64,000 nt of DNA from Muscardinus avellanarius (GCA_963383645.1 OY726559.1:114304777-114368776); one strand, 5' to 3'. Counted from the first letter of the stretch, positions 10,583 to 22,142 are shown. Numbers and translations: made by a program. The notes: generated from the sequence alone by a model not told the origin.

Positions 10583-10805
10583 ATATTTATTTTTATTTTA
10601 TTTATTTGCAGTACTGGAGATGGAACCCAGGGGCATTTTTACCTCTGACCTCCACCCCCTGCCCTAATTTTTATTCTTTCGAAACAGGGTCTCACTAAAT
10701 TGCAGAGGACCTCACTAAGTAGCTGAGGCTGGCCTGAAACCTGCGATCGTCGTCTCAGCCTCCCAAGTACCGGGATTACGAGTGTGCGCCACCACACCTG
10801 GCTCG
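10583..10805 (-). repeat. Antisense B1-dID SINE, older insertion at the PBXIP1 3' end
   Basis: It is flanked by cttgtcttatt at 10572-10582 and 10806-10816. It carries the full ID half (gtactggagatggaaccca ...) and the B1 half ending accacacctggct. The later SINE/L1 chimera landed in its left target-site duplication. Confidence 0.85.
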
Positions 10806-11430
10806 CTTGTCTTATTTTGGCCTTTTTGGCTTTGTGTGTGAGTGTGTGTGTATATGTGTGTGTGTGCGCGCGTGCATGTGTGCGGCAGTGAGGATTGAGC
10901 CCAGGCCTTCCACCTCTGAGTTGCACCCCCAGCCCTTTTTATTTTCAGACAGGATCTCGCTAAGTTGCTGGAGTCCTTGGGAAGTTGCTGAAGCCGACCT
11001 CCAACCTGGCCCCTCCTGTCTCAGCTTCTCTGTAATTCTAGTACTTGGAAGGCTGAGACAAGAGGAGTGCACATTTGAAGGCCAGCCTTAGAAATTTAGG
11101 GAGGCCCTCCGCTGCTGAGTGAGACCCTCTCTTAAAAAGGAAAACAGGAGCCGGGCGAGGTGGTGCACGCTTGTAATCCCCACGCTTGGGAGGCTGAGAC
11201 AGGAGGATCATGCAGGTTCGAAGCCAGCCTCAGCTGGCTTAAGAGACCCTGTTTCCAAATAAAATATAAAATAGGTCTGGGAGTGTAGCCCAGAGGTAGA
11301 AGGCCCCTGGGTTCCATCCCAGTATCACAAAAAAAAAAAAAAAAAAAAGGAAAATAGGGCCAGGGATGTGCTCAGGGGCAAAATACCCCTGGGTCCAATC
11401 TCTGGGGCTGAAAAACAACAACAAAAAAAT
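10806..11430. repeat. GT-rich tract and SINE fragments downstream of PBXIP1
   Basis: T/GU-rich sequence at 10811-10885 (ttttggcctttttggctttg then TG/CG dinucleotides) runs into an antisense ID module, about 10890-10937. Fragments follow to 11120. A sense SINE with A tail lies at about 11150-11348 and an ID remnant runs to about 11410. Confidence 0.75.
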
Positions 11431-11689
11431 GACCCTTCCTTCACTGGACAGGGGGCAGCAGGAGGAGGGCATCGGGGGTGCTCACGCGGCCCGGGATGGG
11501 GCAGGGAGGGGGTCCCTAGGTGGCTCCCTGGCTCCGCACCTGCCCGTGCTTGGCTCCCCCAACCTCAGACCCCACCTACTGAGAGGCTGCCTGATGGGCA
11601 GGCCCAGAACCCTCTTGTCTCTTCTTTGGTAATCCTTCCTGGCATCTAACCTCAATCCCTTTGGCAGCACACAGGGCTTTTTTTGTGTG
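11431..11689. other. Unique intergenic sequence
   Basis: GC-rich, repeat-free sequence. No gene was recognised on either strand. Confidence 0.55.
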
Positions 11690-11754
11690 CAGTACTGGGG
11701 ATAGAACCCAGGGGCATTCTACCTCCAAGCGACACCCCAGCCCTACTTTTTTAT

Positions 11755-11788
<34 letters not shown>

Positions 11789-12126
11789 AGGTCTGGGGAT
11801 GGAACCCAGGGGCATTCTATCTCCAAGCTATATTCCTTGCCTTGTTTTTAATTATTTTGAAACAGGGTCTCACTGAGTTGCACAGGGCCTCACTAAGTAG
11901 CTGGTGCTGTCCGCGAACCGCGATCCTCCTGTCTCAGCCTCCCAAATGCTGGGATGACAAGCGTGCGCCACCACGCTCAGTTTTTTTTTTTTTTTTAATT
12001 CTTTATTTTAAAACAAGGTCTCACTAAGTTGCAGAGGGGTTCACTAAGTAGCTGAGGCTGGCTGGGAACCGCGATCCTCTTGTCTCAGCCTCCCGAATGC
12101 TCCTAAATTCACCACCACGCCCGGCT
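11690..12126 (-). repeat. Antisense SINE cluster
   Basis: An ID module at about 11690-11745, a T tract at 11758-11786, then a complete antisense copy at about 11787-11980 and a further left-arm copy to about 12126. Confidence 0.85.
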
Positions 12127-12955
12127 CACACTGGGCTTCTTGACTTCCCTGGAAATCTTCCAGAGCGCAGGGGCAGGATTCTATGGGTACCATAACGGTG
12201 CAGACCCGGCGGCAAGAGTTATTATTTAAGGAAGAGAGGGACTCTACCCTCTAGGATAGGCTGTCATCGATTTCTATATAATTTAGCAAGTGCTCAGTGA
12301 CACTGTTTAAAAGACTTGGGGTGTACTAGCTCGTTTAATTTAGGTATGGAAGCCAGGCGTGGTGACGCAGTTTGTAATCCCAGCATTCGGGAGGCTGAGA
12401 CAGGAGGATCGCGGTTCGAGGACAGCCTCAGCTGCTTACTGAGGCCCTTTGCAACTCAGTCAGACCCTGTTTCAAAAGAAAGAATTAAAAATAGGGCTGG
12501 GGGTGTTGCTCAGAAGTAGAATGCCCCTGGGTTCCATCCCTAGTACTGCAAAAAAAAAAAAAAAAAAAAAGGCTTTTATTTTGGGGTGTGGGTGGGGGCA
12601 ATGCAGGTGGGCCCAAGGCCAGGGCTGGGGTGCAGGCCCCAAGCTCTCTGGGTCCCTGTTCCTCAGAAAGAAGCCAAGTGTGACCCTGTTCACACCATCT
12701 ACCTTCTGCAGATGCTTAAGATGCTGGCTGCCTAGACCGGCTAACTGGTAAACCAGGCTTGCGGAGAGAGCGTCAGGCCAAAAGCTAGCAGGATTCCCGC
12801 GTCTTGGGGCAGGTGCTGGGCGCGGGGTACCAATGCGAGCGGCCTCCCTGGGTCCCAGTGACAGCACCCTATCATGCTGGCTCTTGGAGACCCACAGTTT
12901 CATTTCTAGGGACCTATTTACTTTGTTGTAACGACCTCCCCCCTCTCTGTCCTGT
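12127..12955. other. Unique sequence containing one sense SINE
   Basis: Unique at 12127-12348. One sense B1-dID with A20 tail spans about 12350-12570. Unique again at 12571-12955. No exon was recognised. Confidence 0.6.
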
Positions 12956-12997
12956 TTCTCTCCCTCCCTCCTTCCCTCCCTCCCTCCCTCCCTCCCT

Positions 12998-13047
<50 letters not shown>
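12956..13047. repeat. (CCCT)n/(CT)n microsatellite
   Basis: A run of ccct repeats grades into a pure (CT)n tract of about 20 units ending at 13047, in unique sequence. Confidence 0.95.
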
Positions 13048-13050
<3 letters not shown>

Positions 13051-13269
13051 GTTCCCCAGGCCCCTCACTTCCTTGCCCACTGAGGAAGCAGATCTGCTGA
13101 GCTGGGGGTTTTGGAAACTGCTGAATCAGGAAGAAAAAGAGCGCCAAAGAGGGGTACAGTGGGGTGGGTGGGGGCCGTGGCCACTCCCACCGCACTGTCT
13201 CTGGGGTGCCCCTGGGAGGCGGCCACATGCATACCCACGCTGGCTTTGGCCCGGAGGCCTGTGCGCCAC

Positions 13270-13319
<50 letters not shown>

Positions 13320-13580
13320 CAGGGACAGCGCTGCTTCCTTCCCACAGGGCTTGGGGATGGCTCTGACGTGGGCATGGTGGTGAGCCTGCCAGTTCAGCTA
13401 CTGGCTGACCATCCCCGTCTGCGTCCAGGGTCCCGGCTGCTCCTTTGCTGTTTGCAGCGCTTGGCTGTCGGCCTTTTGGTCGGGAACTCCTGTTGTTCTC
13501 CAGGGAGGGTCTCCTGCCCAAGAGCACAGCTTTGGGGGCTTTGGGGGTGCCCTGGAGGTAGAGCTTTCTTCTGCCTTCTT
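13048..13580. other. Unique sequence with (GT)n microsatellite
   Basis: (GT)n lies at about 13271-13317. The flanking sequence is GC-rich and repeat-free. Long frames here are dinucleotide shadows. Confidence 0.6.
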
Positions 13581-14224
13581 TTTCTTCTTTGATGGTACTG
13601 GTGATGGAACCCAGAGGCATTCATCCTCCAAGCTACACCCCCAGCTCTTTTTATTTTTATCTATCTATCTATCTATCTATCATCTATCTGTTTATTTTTG
13701 TGTGTGTGGTACTGGGGATGGAACTCACGGGCCTTCTACTTCCATGCTACACTCCCAGAGCTATTTTATATTTTATTTGGAAACAGGGTCTCACTAAGTT
13801 GCTGAGAGCCTCACTAAGTAGCTGAGACTGGCTTCGAACCTGAGCGATCCTCCTGTCTCAGCCTCCCAAGCACTGGGATTACAAGTGTGCGCCACCACGC
13901 CCGGCTTGTTTATTTTAGTTACTTTTTGCAGTACTGGGGATGGAACCCAGGGGCATTCTAACTCTGAGCTATACCTCCAGCCTTTTTTTTTTTTTTTTTG
14001 GTGGTACTGGGGGTGGAACCCAGAGGCTTTCTACCTCCGGGCTATACTCCCAGACCTATTTTTTTATACTTTATTTGGAAACAGGGTCTCACTAAGTTGC
14101 TGAGAGCCTCACTAAGTAGCTGAGGCTGGCTTCGAACCTGTGTGATCCTCTTGTCTCAGCCTCCCAAGCACGGGGATTAAAAGCCTGCGCCACCACGCCT
14201 GGCCCTCCAGCCTGTTTTTTACAC

Positions 14225-14255
<31 letters not shown>

Positions 14256-14717
14256 GTGGTACTGGGGTTCCTGGAAGCCCTTCTACCTCCGGGCTACACT
14301 CCCAGACCTATTTTTACATTTTTGTTGGAAACAGGGTCTCCTAAGCCAGCGCGCACGGCTGGCTTCAGACCTGCGCGATCCTCCTGTCTCTGCCTCCCAA
14401 GCGCGGGGCGGGGATTACAAGCGTGCGCCACCACGCCCGGCTACACTTTATTTTGAAACAGGGTCTCACTGAGTTACAGAGGACCTCACCAAGTAGCTGA
14501 GGCTGGCCATGAGCCGCAATCCTGTCTTAGCCTCTTCTTATCCTCCCAAATGCTGGGATTACAATCTTTTTTATTTTGAAACAGGGTGTCCCTAAGTTGC
14601 TAAGGGGCTGGTTAAGTTCTTGAGGCTGGCCTTGAACCTGCCATCCTCCTGTCTCAGCCTCCCAAATACTAGGATTGCAGGCCTGTGCCACCAGCTGAGC
14701 CTCCTTCCCTCTCTCTT

Positions 14718-14787
<70 letters not shown>

Positions 14788-14989
14788 CAATATTGAGGAT
14801 GGAACCCAGGGGCATTCTACCTCTGAGCTACACCTCCAGTCCTATTTTTATTCTTTATTTTGAAACAGGGTCTCTCTGAGTTGCAGAGGGCCTCACTAAG
14901 TAGCTAAGGCTGTCCTTGAACCAAGAGCCTCCTGTCTCAACCTCTCAAATTCTGGTATTACAAGCGTGCACCACCACTCCCAGCTTGGG
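13581..14989 (-). repeat. Antisense SINE cluster with ATCT and CT tracts
   Basis: At least five antisense copies or parts are present. These include a (TATC)n tract at about 13658-13688, a short-arm copy at about 14253-14443 with a ggggcgggg insertion in the left arm, and (CT)n at about 14709-14788 before another ID module. The cluster ends near 14985. Confidence 0.85.
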
Positions 14990-15285
14990 CGTCCCACTTC
15001 AAGTGGAAAATTCTCTTTCCTCTGGCCAGTTCCCAAACTCCATTCCCAGTGGGCCCCAGGCTGCCTTCCCTCCCTCCCTCCCCTTCCCTCTCCTCCTCCC
15101 CAGTCTCCTCCAGCTGCCCTTCTCCCCAGTGCCCTCAGCTCAGCCTTCTGTCACCCAGTGCCCCCTGCCCCGTCCTCTCCTCTGGGATCTCCCATCTCTC
15201 TCTACCTCCCAGGTGCCCCAGCTTTTCCCCACCATTCTGTCCTGGGGAGATGGCCCCCTTAGCTCCTTGAGAGTCTGGGTATGGG
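14990..15285. other. Unique pyrimidine-rich sequence
   Basis: A CT-rich stretch with no recognisable repeat family and no gene. Confidence 0.55.
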
Positions 15286-15840
15286 CTCCTTTCTTTTTCT
15301 TTTTTACTTTCTTTTTCTTTTGTACTTGGGATTGAGCCCAGGGGCATTCTATTTCCAAGGTTTACCCCCAGCCCTTTTTTTAAAAAAAAAATTATTTATT
15401 TATTTATTTATTTATTTGCCGTACCGGGGATGGAACCCAGGAACATTCTACCTCCAAGCTACACCCCCAGCCCTATTTTTTATTCTTATTTATTTATTTT
15501 TTGCGGTACTGGGGATGGAACCCAGGGGCATTCTACCTCTGAGCGACACCCCCAGCCCTACATTTTAGTCTTTATTTTGAAACAGGGTCTCACTGAGTTG
15601 CAAAGGGCCTCACTAAGTAGCTGAGGCTGGCTGCGAACCGGGATCCTCCTGTCTCAGCCTCCCAAATGCTGGGATTACAAGCGTGGGCCCCCATGCCCAG
15701 CTTCTTATTTTTTCTTTTGAAACAGGAGCTTGCTAAATTGATGAGGCTGGTTCTTGAACCTATATGATCCTTCTGTGTCAGCCTCCCAAATAGTGGGATT
15801 ACAGGTATGGGCCCCTGCTTCTGGGCTCCTTTTAAGAGCC
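15286..15840 (-). repeat. Antisense SINE with three tandem ID modules, plus a left-arm fragment
   Basis: ID modules lie at about 15321-15374, 15419-15475 and 15503-15559. They are separated by A/T tails and followed by one B1-like half ending at 15701. A second B1-only fragment covers about 15703-15815. Confidence 0.85.
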
Positions 15841-16122
15841 GTGCCCAGCTTCCTCTGCTAGACCCAAGGACAGACACTGGACTGGCTGGCTGTTGCTATG
15901 GGAACTTCCCAGGGCCACCCTGATGCAGGGACATTGCCTTATCTGGCCTGTTCTGGGCCACAGAAATGCCTGGCCCCTTTACTTGTTCCCAGCCAGGGTC
16001 TGGGAGGGATGGGGGAAGGGTCACCTGCTCTAAACCCAGACAGTACCCGTTGCCTGAGCGATCCTCCTGTCTCAGCCTCTCAGGTACGGGACTACAGGCG
16101 TGCGCCACCACACCTGGATTTC
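15841..16122. other. Unique sequence with a short B1 left-arm remnant
   Basis: Unique except for about 16055-16118, which is an antisense B1-like left arm (gatcctcctgtctcagcctc ... ccaccacacctgg). Confidence 0.55.
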
Positions 16123-16336
16123 CCATGAACTTTAAATCATCTCTAGATTTCTTATACTACCTAGTACAATGTAAATGTCATGTAAATAGTTGTTATACTA
16201 TAGTGTTGGGAGATAATGACACAGGAAAAAGAAGGCTGAACATGTTTGGAACAGACACACATTTTTTTTCTAAATATTTTCCATCTCTGGTTGGTTGAAT
16301 CCACAGCTGTGGAATCCAGAACAAGGAGGGCTGACA
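16123..16336. mobile_element. Ancient Tigger/pogo-like DNA transposon fragment
   Basis: The stretch with tttaaatcatctctagattt, tgtaaatagttgttatacta and, at the end, ggttggttgaatccacagct with a ggagggctgacagta terminus resembles the common mammalian Tigger-type non-autonomous repeat that ends in the complement of a ccctccgtatccg-like inverted terminal repeat. It is recognised from memory of the consensus. The exact subfamily is not assigned. Confidence 0.65.
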
Positions 16337-17100
16337 GTATTGTGTGTGTGCATGGTACTGGGGATTGAACCAGGAGCACTCTACCTTTCAGCTATGCCCT
16401 CAGCCTTATTCTATGTTTTATTTATTTATGTATTTACTTATTTTATTTTATTTATTTTTGGTGGCACTGGGGGTGGAACCCAGGGGCTTTCTACCTCCGG
16501 GCTCTACTCCCAGACCTATTTTATACTTTATTTGGAAACAGGGTCTCACTAAGCTGCTGAGAGCCTCACTAAGTAGCTGAGGCTGGCTTCGAACCTGTGC
16601 CATCCTCCTGTCTCAGCCTCCCAAGTGCGGGGAATACAAGCGTGCGCCACCACACCCAGATTCTATGTTTTATTTAATTAATTAATTTATTTATTTTGTG
16701 GTACTGGGGATGGAACCCAGGGGCTTTCAACCTCCTGGTTACATTCTGAGATCTGTTTTTATATTTTATTTGGAAACAGGGTCTCACTAAGTTGCCAAGA
16801 GCCTTACTAAGTAGCTGAGGCCTTCCAACCTGTGCAATCCTCCTGTCTCAGCCTCCCAAGCAAGGAGATTACAGGCATGTGCCACCATGACTGGCTTCTT
16901 TTATGGTACTGGGGATTGAACCCAGGGGCATTCTGCCTTTGAATGACAGCCCCGGCCTCGTTTTTAATTTTTATTTTAAAACAGATCTCACTAGTTGATG
17001 AATCTCACTACTTGCCGAGGCTGTCCTGGAACCTGTAATCCTCCCATCTCAGCCTCCCAAGTACTGGAATTACAGGCCTGTGCCACCATGCCTGGCTAGA
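16337..17100 (-). repeat. Antisense SINE cluster
   Basis: Three to four antisense copies carry (ATTT)n tails. Left arms end at about 16661, 16895 and 17097. Confidence 0.85.
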
Positions 17101-17290
17101 CAGTACTCTTTTAAGGATGCCAGGATGAACTGGAACTCCAAGGATAGTAGGATTTTAGTGATGAGAGAAGGATCTCTGGCAGATTGGGTAGGATCTCCAT
17201 TTTAGGAAAAGAGGAAGGGGCGCTGGAGGCATTTGGAGGTAACCGTGCAGGGTAACTGGAATCCAGAAACTGGAAGGAAAGAATGGATGG
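17101..17290. other. Short unique segment
   Basis: No repeat or gene was recognised. Confidence 0.5.
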
Positions 17291-17917
17291 ATTTGGCTGG
17301 GCGTGATGACGCATGCTTGTAATCCCCGTACTTGGGAGGCGGATACAGGAAAATCACAGGCTTGCGGCCAGCCTCAGAAACTTGTGAGGCCCCTGGCAAT
17401 TTTGTGAGACCCTGTTTCAAAATAAAGAATAAAGTCCAGCGTTTGTGGCGCACGCTTGTAATCCCAGCATTCAGGAGGTTGAGACAGGAGCATCGTGGTT
17501 TGAAGACAGCCTCAGCTACTTAGTGAGGCTCTTTGCAACTTAGTGAGACCCTGTTTCAAAATAAAGAATAAAAAAATAGGGTTAGGGGGTGTAGCCTGGA
17601 GGTAGAATGCCCCTGGGTTCCATCCCCAGTACTGATAAATAAATAAATAAATAGAATAAAAAATAGAGCTGGTGGTGTAGCTCAGAGATAAAATGTCCCT
17701 GAGTTCCATTTCCAGTACCGGAAAAAAAAAGCTAGGCATAGTGGTGCACGCTTGTAATCCCAGCATTCAGGAGGCTGAGACAGGAGGATTGCGATTCAAA
17801 GAGCCTCAGCTACTTAGTGAGACCCTTTGCAACTCAGTGAAACTCTAAAGAATAAAAAACGAGGGCTGGGGGTGTGGCTCGGAGACAGAATGCCCCTGGG
17901 TTCTACCCCCAGTACTG

Positions 17918-17940
<23 letters not shown>
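17291..17940 (+). repeat. Sense SINE cluster
   Basis: Successive sense copies at about 17296-17430, 17430-17660 (tail (AATA)n) and 17740-17935, with an extra ID module at about 17664-17720. Confidence 0.85.
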
Positions 17941-17949
<9 letters not shown>

Positions 17950-18634
17950 AAGAATGGACAGGGTTGAAATTGGAGGCAGTCAGGAAGGATGATTGATGGT
18001 CTAGGCCTCTTTTGGGGCAGAAAGCCTTGGTTGGGAGGCGGACAGGGAGAGGGAGGAGTCGAGGACTCTGCAGTCGGCCTTGTGAGCAGGCGATGCCCAC
18101 ACCCTCACGGGATTCTGGGGAAGAGGCAAGGGAAATGCTGGCTTTGCGGGGAGGTGCTGAGGGAGGGCCCAGTACGGGGCTGGCCGACCGCAGGTCGCCC
18201 TCGGCTCCCCCTGCCTGTCCCCACCCGCTCCCCTAGGCCCTCATTCCTTCCTGGGGCAGGGCCCCTTGCGGAGCTTCTCAGCATCCTGGGACACTCACCT
18301 TCACTGACCCCGAGGAGGGGTGAGGGTGGCGCCCTGCAGGCAGCGCAGCGGGATGACTCATCACTGAGGTCACCGCTGAGATCCTCTTCAGAGTCAAAGG
18401 GCAGGACATCTGGCCCATGCAGGACAGACAGACAGGCAGAAACCTGAAGCCACTTGCTGTGGGAGGCGGGGGCTGGAGGGCCCTCCTGCGCCCTGCCCTG
18501 GCTCTGCTAGGGGGGCCCTGGCTGGGGAGGTTTTGTAGATAGAGGGACAGGCAGGCCGGGGAACAGGCCACTTGTGTCACCTACACAGCACTATTAACTT
18601 TTCCAGGCGTTTCTGTCTTTTATCTCAGAAATAG
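17941..18634. other. Unique GC-rich intergenic island
   Basis: Nearly 700 bp free of SINEs, with a palindromic AP-1-type site at 18352-18362. A 152-codon open frame (17989-18447) has no recognised domain and biased composition, so I do not call it a gene. It could be an enhancer between PBXIP1 and PMVK. Confidence 0.5.
18352..18362. promoter_or_regulatory. AP-1-like palindrome GATGACTCATC
   Basis: A perfect 11-bp palindrome matches the TGACTCA (TRE) consensus with symmetric flanks and lies in SINE-free sequence. Function is inferred only from the motif. Confidence 0.35.
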
Positions 18635-18636
18635 AC

Positions 18637-18689
<53 letters not shown>

Positions 18690-19022
18690 TACTAGGGATG
18701 GAACTCAGGGCCATTCTACCTCCGAGGTACACCCCCAGCCCTATTTTTTTTTATTTTTTATTTTCATACTTTATTTGGAAATAGTCTTAAGTAGCTGAGG
18801 CTGACTTTGAACCTGTGCGATCCTCCTGTCTCAGCCTCCCAAGCTCTGGGATTACAAGCGTGCGCCACCATGCCCGGCACGCCCGGCTTTTTTTATTCTT
18901 TATGTTGAGACAGGGTCTCACTGAGTTGCAGAGGGCCTCACTAAGTAGTAGCTGGGCCTGGCTGTGAACTGCAATCCTCCTGTCTCAGCCTCCCAAATGC
19001 TGGGATTACAAGCACACGCCCA
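18635..19022 (-). repeat. (GT)n and antisense SINEs
   Basis: (GT)n at about 18638-18687 adjoins an antisense copy at about 18688-18890 and a left-arm copy to about 19022. Confidence 0.85.
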
Positions 19023-19069
19023 GGTTTCAGTAGACTTTTGAAGGAGGCAAGAAAGGTCACTGAACAGGC

Positions 19070-19440
19070 AACGATGCTGAGGTGCTGGGATGATAGTTCA
19101 TGCCTATAATCTCAGTACTTGGGAGGCAAACAGGAGGCCAACATTTGAGGCCAGACTCAGGAACGTAGACCCTCCACAACTTAGCGAGAATCTGTTTCAA
19201 AACAAAAATAATAAAGCCAGGTGTGATGGCACAGACATGTAATCCCAGCATTTGGGAGGCAGAGACTGGAGGATCGCAGTTTTTAGACAGCCTCAACTAC
19301 TTAGTGAGGCCTTTTGTAACTCAGTGGGACCCTGTTTTAAAAATAAAGAGACTAAAAAATTGGGCTGGGGGTGTAGCTCGGAGGTACAATGCTCCTGGGT
19401 TCCATCTCCAGTAACGCCAAAAAAAAAAAAAAAAAAAAAA
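19070..19440 (+). repeat. Sense SINE copies
   Basis: A diverged B1-like left arm lies at about 19077-19213, and a complete sense B1-dID with A tail at about 19215-19441. Confidence 0.8.
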
Positions 19441-20205
19441 AGGAAGGAAGATGGAGTGCCTGGGCCTCTCCTGCTTGCTGAACTGGAGCTCCCATCCCAT
19501 TTTCTCCCTGGCTTCTCTTCCCCAAGCTGCAGGGACCTGGGCTTCTGGCCCTGGCGTAGCCCCTCTCTGTCCACCAAGAGCCTCCTGGTTGGCCTCAGCT
19601 TGTGGACAGGAGCAGACCCGCTCTGGAAGAGCCCTTTGGAACCTCAGCCCCACCTCTTATTAGGATGCAGAAAACCAGGCCCAGAGAGGGAAGCGACTTG
19701 CCCAGGCTCACACGGCTTACTAGGGACAGAGCGGAGACCAGAGCCCAGGGCTGCCGACCCCTGGCTAAGGACCCCCTGCCCACCCTGGCTCACCACTGCC
19801 CCGCTGAGCCTGGGACGCGCGGGCTCTGAGCTCAGGTCTGGATTTGCTGCTCTGCTCGCTCTGTGAGTAGGTTGTGCTGTCCCGTCCCTGAGCCTGGGGC
19901 TCCCTCTGCAGGGACTGCGGGCAGTGGCCACAGGGAGGCAGCAGCAGGAAGGACGGAGGCTGGACTCCCCTGGCACTGGGACAGAGGCCTCCAGGAGCTC
20001 CCCGGAGCCTGGGCTTGGGTTGTGAGGTCATGAGCTCTTAGTCCCACAAAGGGCTTCTCAAGGGAAAAGTCCTGCCCTCCCGATTCTTCCCTTAAAGAGC
20101 TCCTCATCCATCCATTCATTCATTCATTCATACATTTATTCACCACCCAGGGCACTTTCCAGCAGCAGTGAGCTTTGGAGCCAGACAGAGCTAGTTTGAG
20201 CATTC
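19441..20205. other. Mostly unique sequence containing a MIR element
   Basis: About 19665-19765 reads cccagagagggaagcgactt then gcccaggctcacacgg, the core of the ancient MIR SINE. A (CATT)n-like stretch lies at 20110-20145. The rest is unique and no gene was recognised. Confidence 0.65.
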
Positions 20206-20895
20206 AGAACTCCTAATTTTTTTTCTTTTTCTTTTTGGTAATGAGTTGAATCCAGGAGCAGCCTTCTACCCTTGAACTACACCTCTAGTCCTTTTTTTAT
20301 TTTATTCTATCTGTGGTACTGGGGATGGAAGCCAGGGGCATTCTACTTCCAAGCTACATTGCCAGCCCTATTTTTTTTTTTTTTAATTTTGAAAAAGGGT
20401 CTCACTGGGTTGCAGAGGGCCTCACTAAGTAGCTGAGGCTATCTGTGAACAGAAATCCTCCTGTCTCAGCCTCCCAAATACTGGGATTACAAGCATGCGT
20501 CACCACGCCCAGCTCCTTTTTATTTAATTTAAATTAATTAATTAGTTAATTTTTTTTGTGGGTCTGAGGATGAAACCCAGGGGGTGCAGTTTGGATAATT
20601 GCAGTTCGCGGACAGCCTCAGCTACTTAGTGAGGCCCTCCGCAATTTAGTGAGACCCTGTTCCAAATAAAGAGTAAAAACTAAGGCAGGTGTGGTGGCGC
20701 ACGCTTGTAATCCCAGCATTCGGGAGGCTGAGACAGGAGGATCGCGGCTCGTGGACAGCCTCAGCTACTTAGTGAGGCCCTCTGCAACTCAGCGAGACCC
20801 TGTTTCAAAATAAAGAATAGAAAATAGGGCAGGGGGTGTAGCTTGGAGGTAGAATGCCCTTGGGTTCCATCCTCAGTACCTGAAAAACAAAACAA
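20206..20895. repeat. SINE cluster, antisense then sense
   Basis: Antisense pieces lie at about 20220-20515, including two ID modules. A sense fragment (about 20590-20680) and a full sense copy (about 20685-20900) follow. Confidence 0.8.
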
Positions 20896-21342
20896 AACAA
20901 AAACCCTGAACACCCACAAAACAGTGGTAGCAGAAGATAACCCTGGCTTCCAGCCCGAGTTCCCAGGGACTCCCCTCCCCCAGGAACCCATTCAGAGCAC
21001 CTGGCCCTCTACAGCTCTGCAGCTGGACCCCCAAGGTGTCCCACTTGACACTCCCTTGGCAGCAAAGGCAGGCAGAGCGCGTGTTACATAACAGTTTTCT
21101 GGGCTAGTGGGGACTTGGGACTCTCTGAGCCTGTGGCCTTAAAGGGTTGGGTGGAGGAATACCCGAGTTGACAGGCTGAACAGCTTTCTGGCAACGACAA
21201 GGCCCAGGGTGTGTCCACAGGAGCTGGCTTGGAGGAGAGGAGGAATAAAAAAGACTTTAGACGGGCAAGGCCTAGGCAGCCATCATTGCTGCATGGCCTG
21301 GCCTCAGGGCTGGGGAGCGGTCACTAAGAAGAGTCACAGCAA
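20896..21342. other. Unique intergenic sequence
   Basis: No gene or repeat family was recognised. Confidence 0.5.
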
Positions 21343-22111
21343 CTGAGTGTGAGACCAGGAGCCAGCCACAGGGGCACACTCCTATGATCCCAGCTACTCT
21401 GGAGGCTAAGGTAGGAGGGTTGCAAGCTCCAGGCCATCCTGGGCAACTGGGAAGAACCCTGTCTCAAAAAAAAAAAAAAAAAAAAAAAGCCGGGCGTGGT
21501 GGCACACGCTTGTAATCCCAGCATTCTTGTCATCCCAGCATTCGGGAGGCTGAGACAGGAGGATCGTGGTTCGCCGATAGCCTCAGCTACTTAGTGAGGC
21601 CCTCTGCAACTCAGTGAGACCCAGTTTCAAAATAAAGAATAAAAAATAGGGCAGTGGGTGTAGCTCGGAGGTCGAATGCCCCTGAGTTCCATCCCCAGAC
21701 CCGCAAAATAATAATAAAATAAAAATAATAATAATAAAAAATAAAATAAATAAAAAATAAATTAAAGAGTTAGGCCTTTGTAGCTTAGTGAGACCCTGTT
21801 TCCAAATAAAGAATAAAACACAGGGCTGGGGGTGTAGCTCAGAGGTAAAATGTCCCTGGGTTTCATAGCTAGTACTGCAAAACCAAAAAATAAACAAACA
21901 AAAATTAATAAGAAAAGAGTTGAACTGGGCATGATTACATCTGTAATCCCAGTACTTGAGAGGCTAAGACAGGAGGATCGCAGGTTTGAGACCAGCCTCG
22001 TCAGCTGTGAGACCCTCAACACCTTAGCGAGACCTTGTTTCAAAATTAAAAATAAAAAGGGCTGGGGTGTGGCTCAGTGGTAGAATGATTCTGGGTTTGA
22101 TTCCCATTACT

Positions 22112-22142
<31 letters not shown>

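Noticed and set aside
12472..13080. 202-codon minus-strand frame with Arg-Glu repeats
   Set aside because: It runs through a (CT)n microsatellite and a SINE; not a gene.
17989..18447. 152-codon open frame in unique GC-rich DNA
   Set aside because: No recognisable domain, composition typical of GC-rich noncoding DNA, and no splice or homology support.
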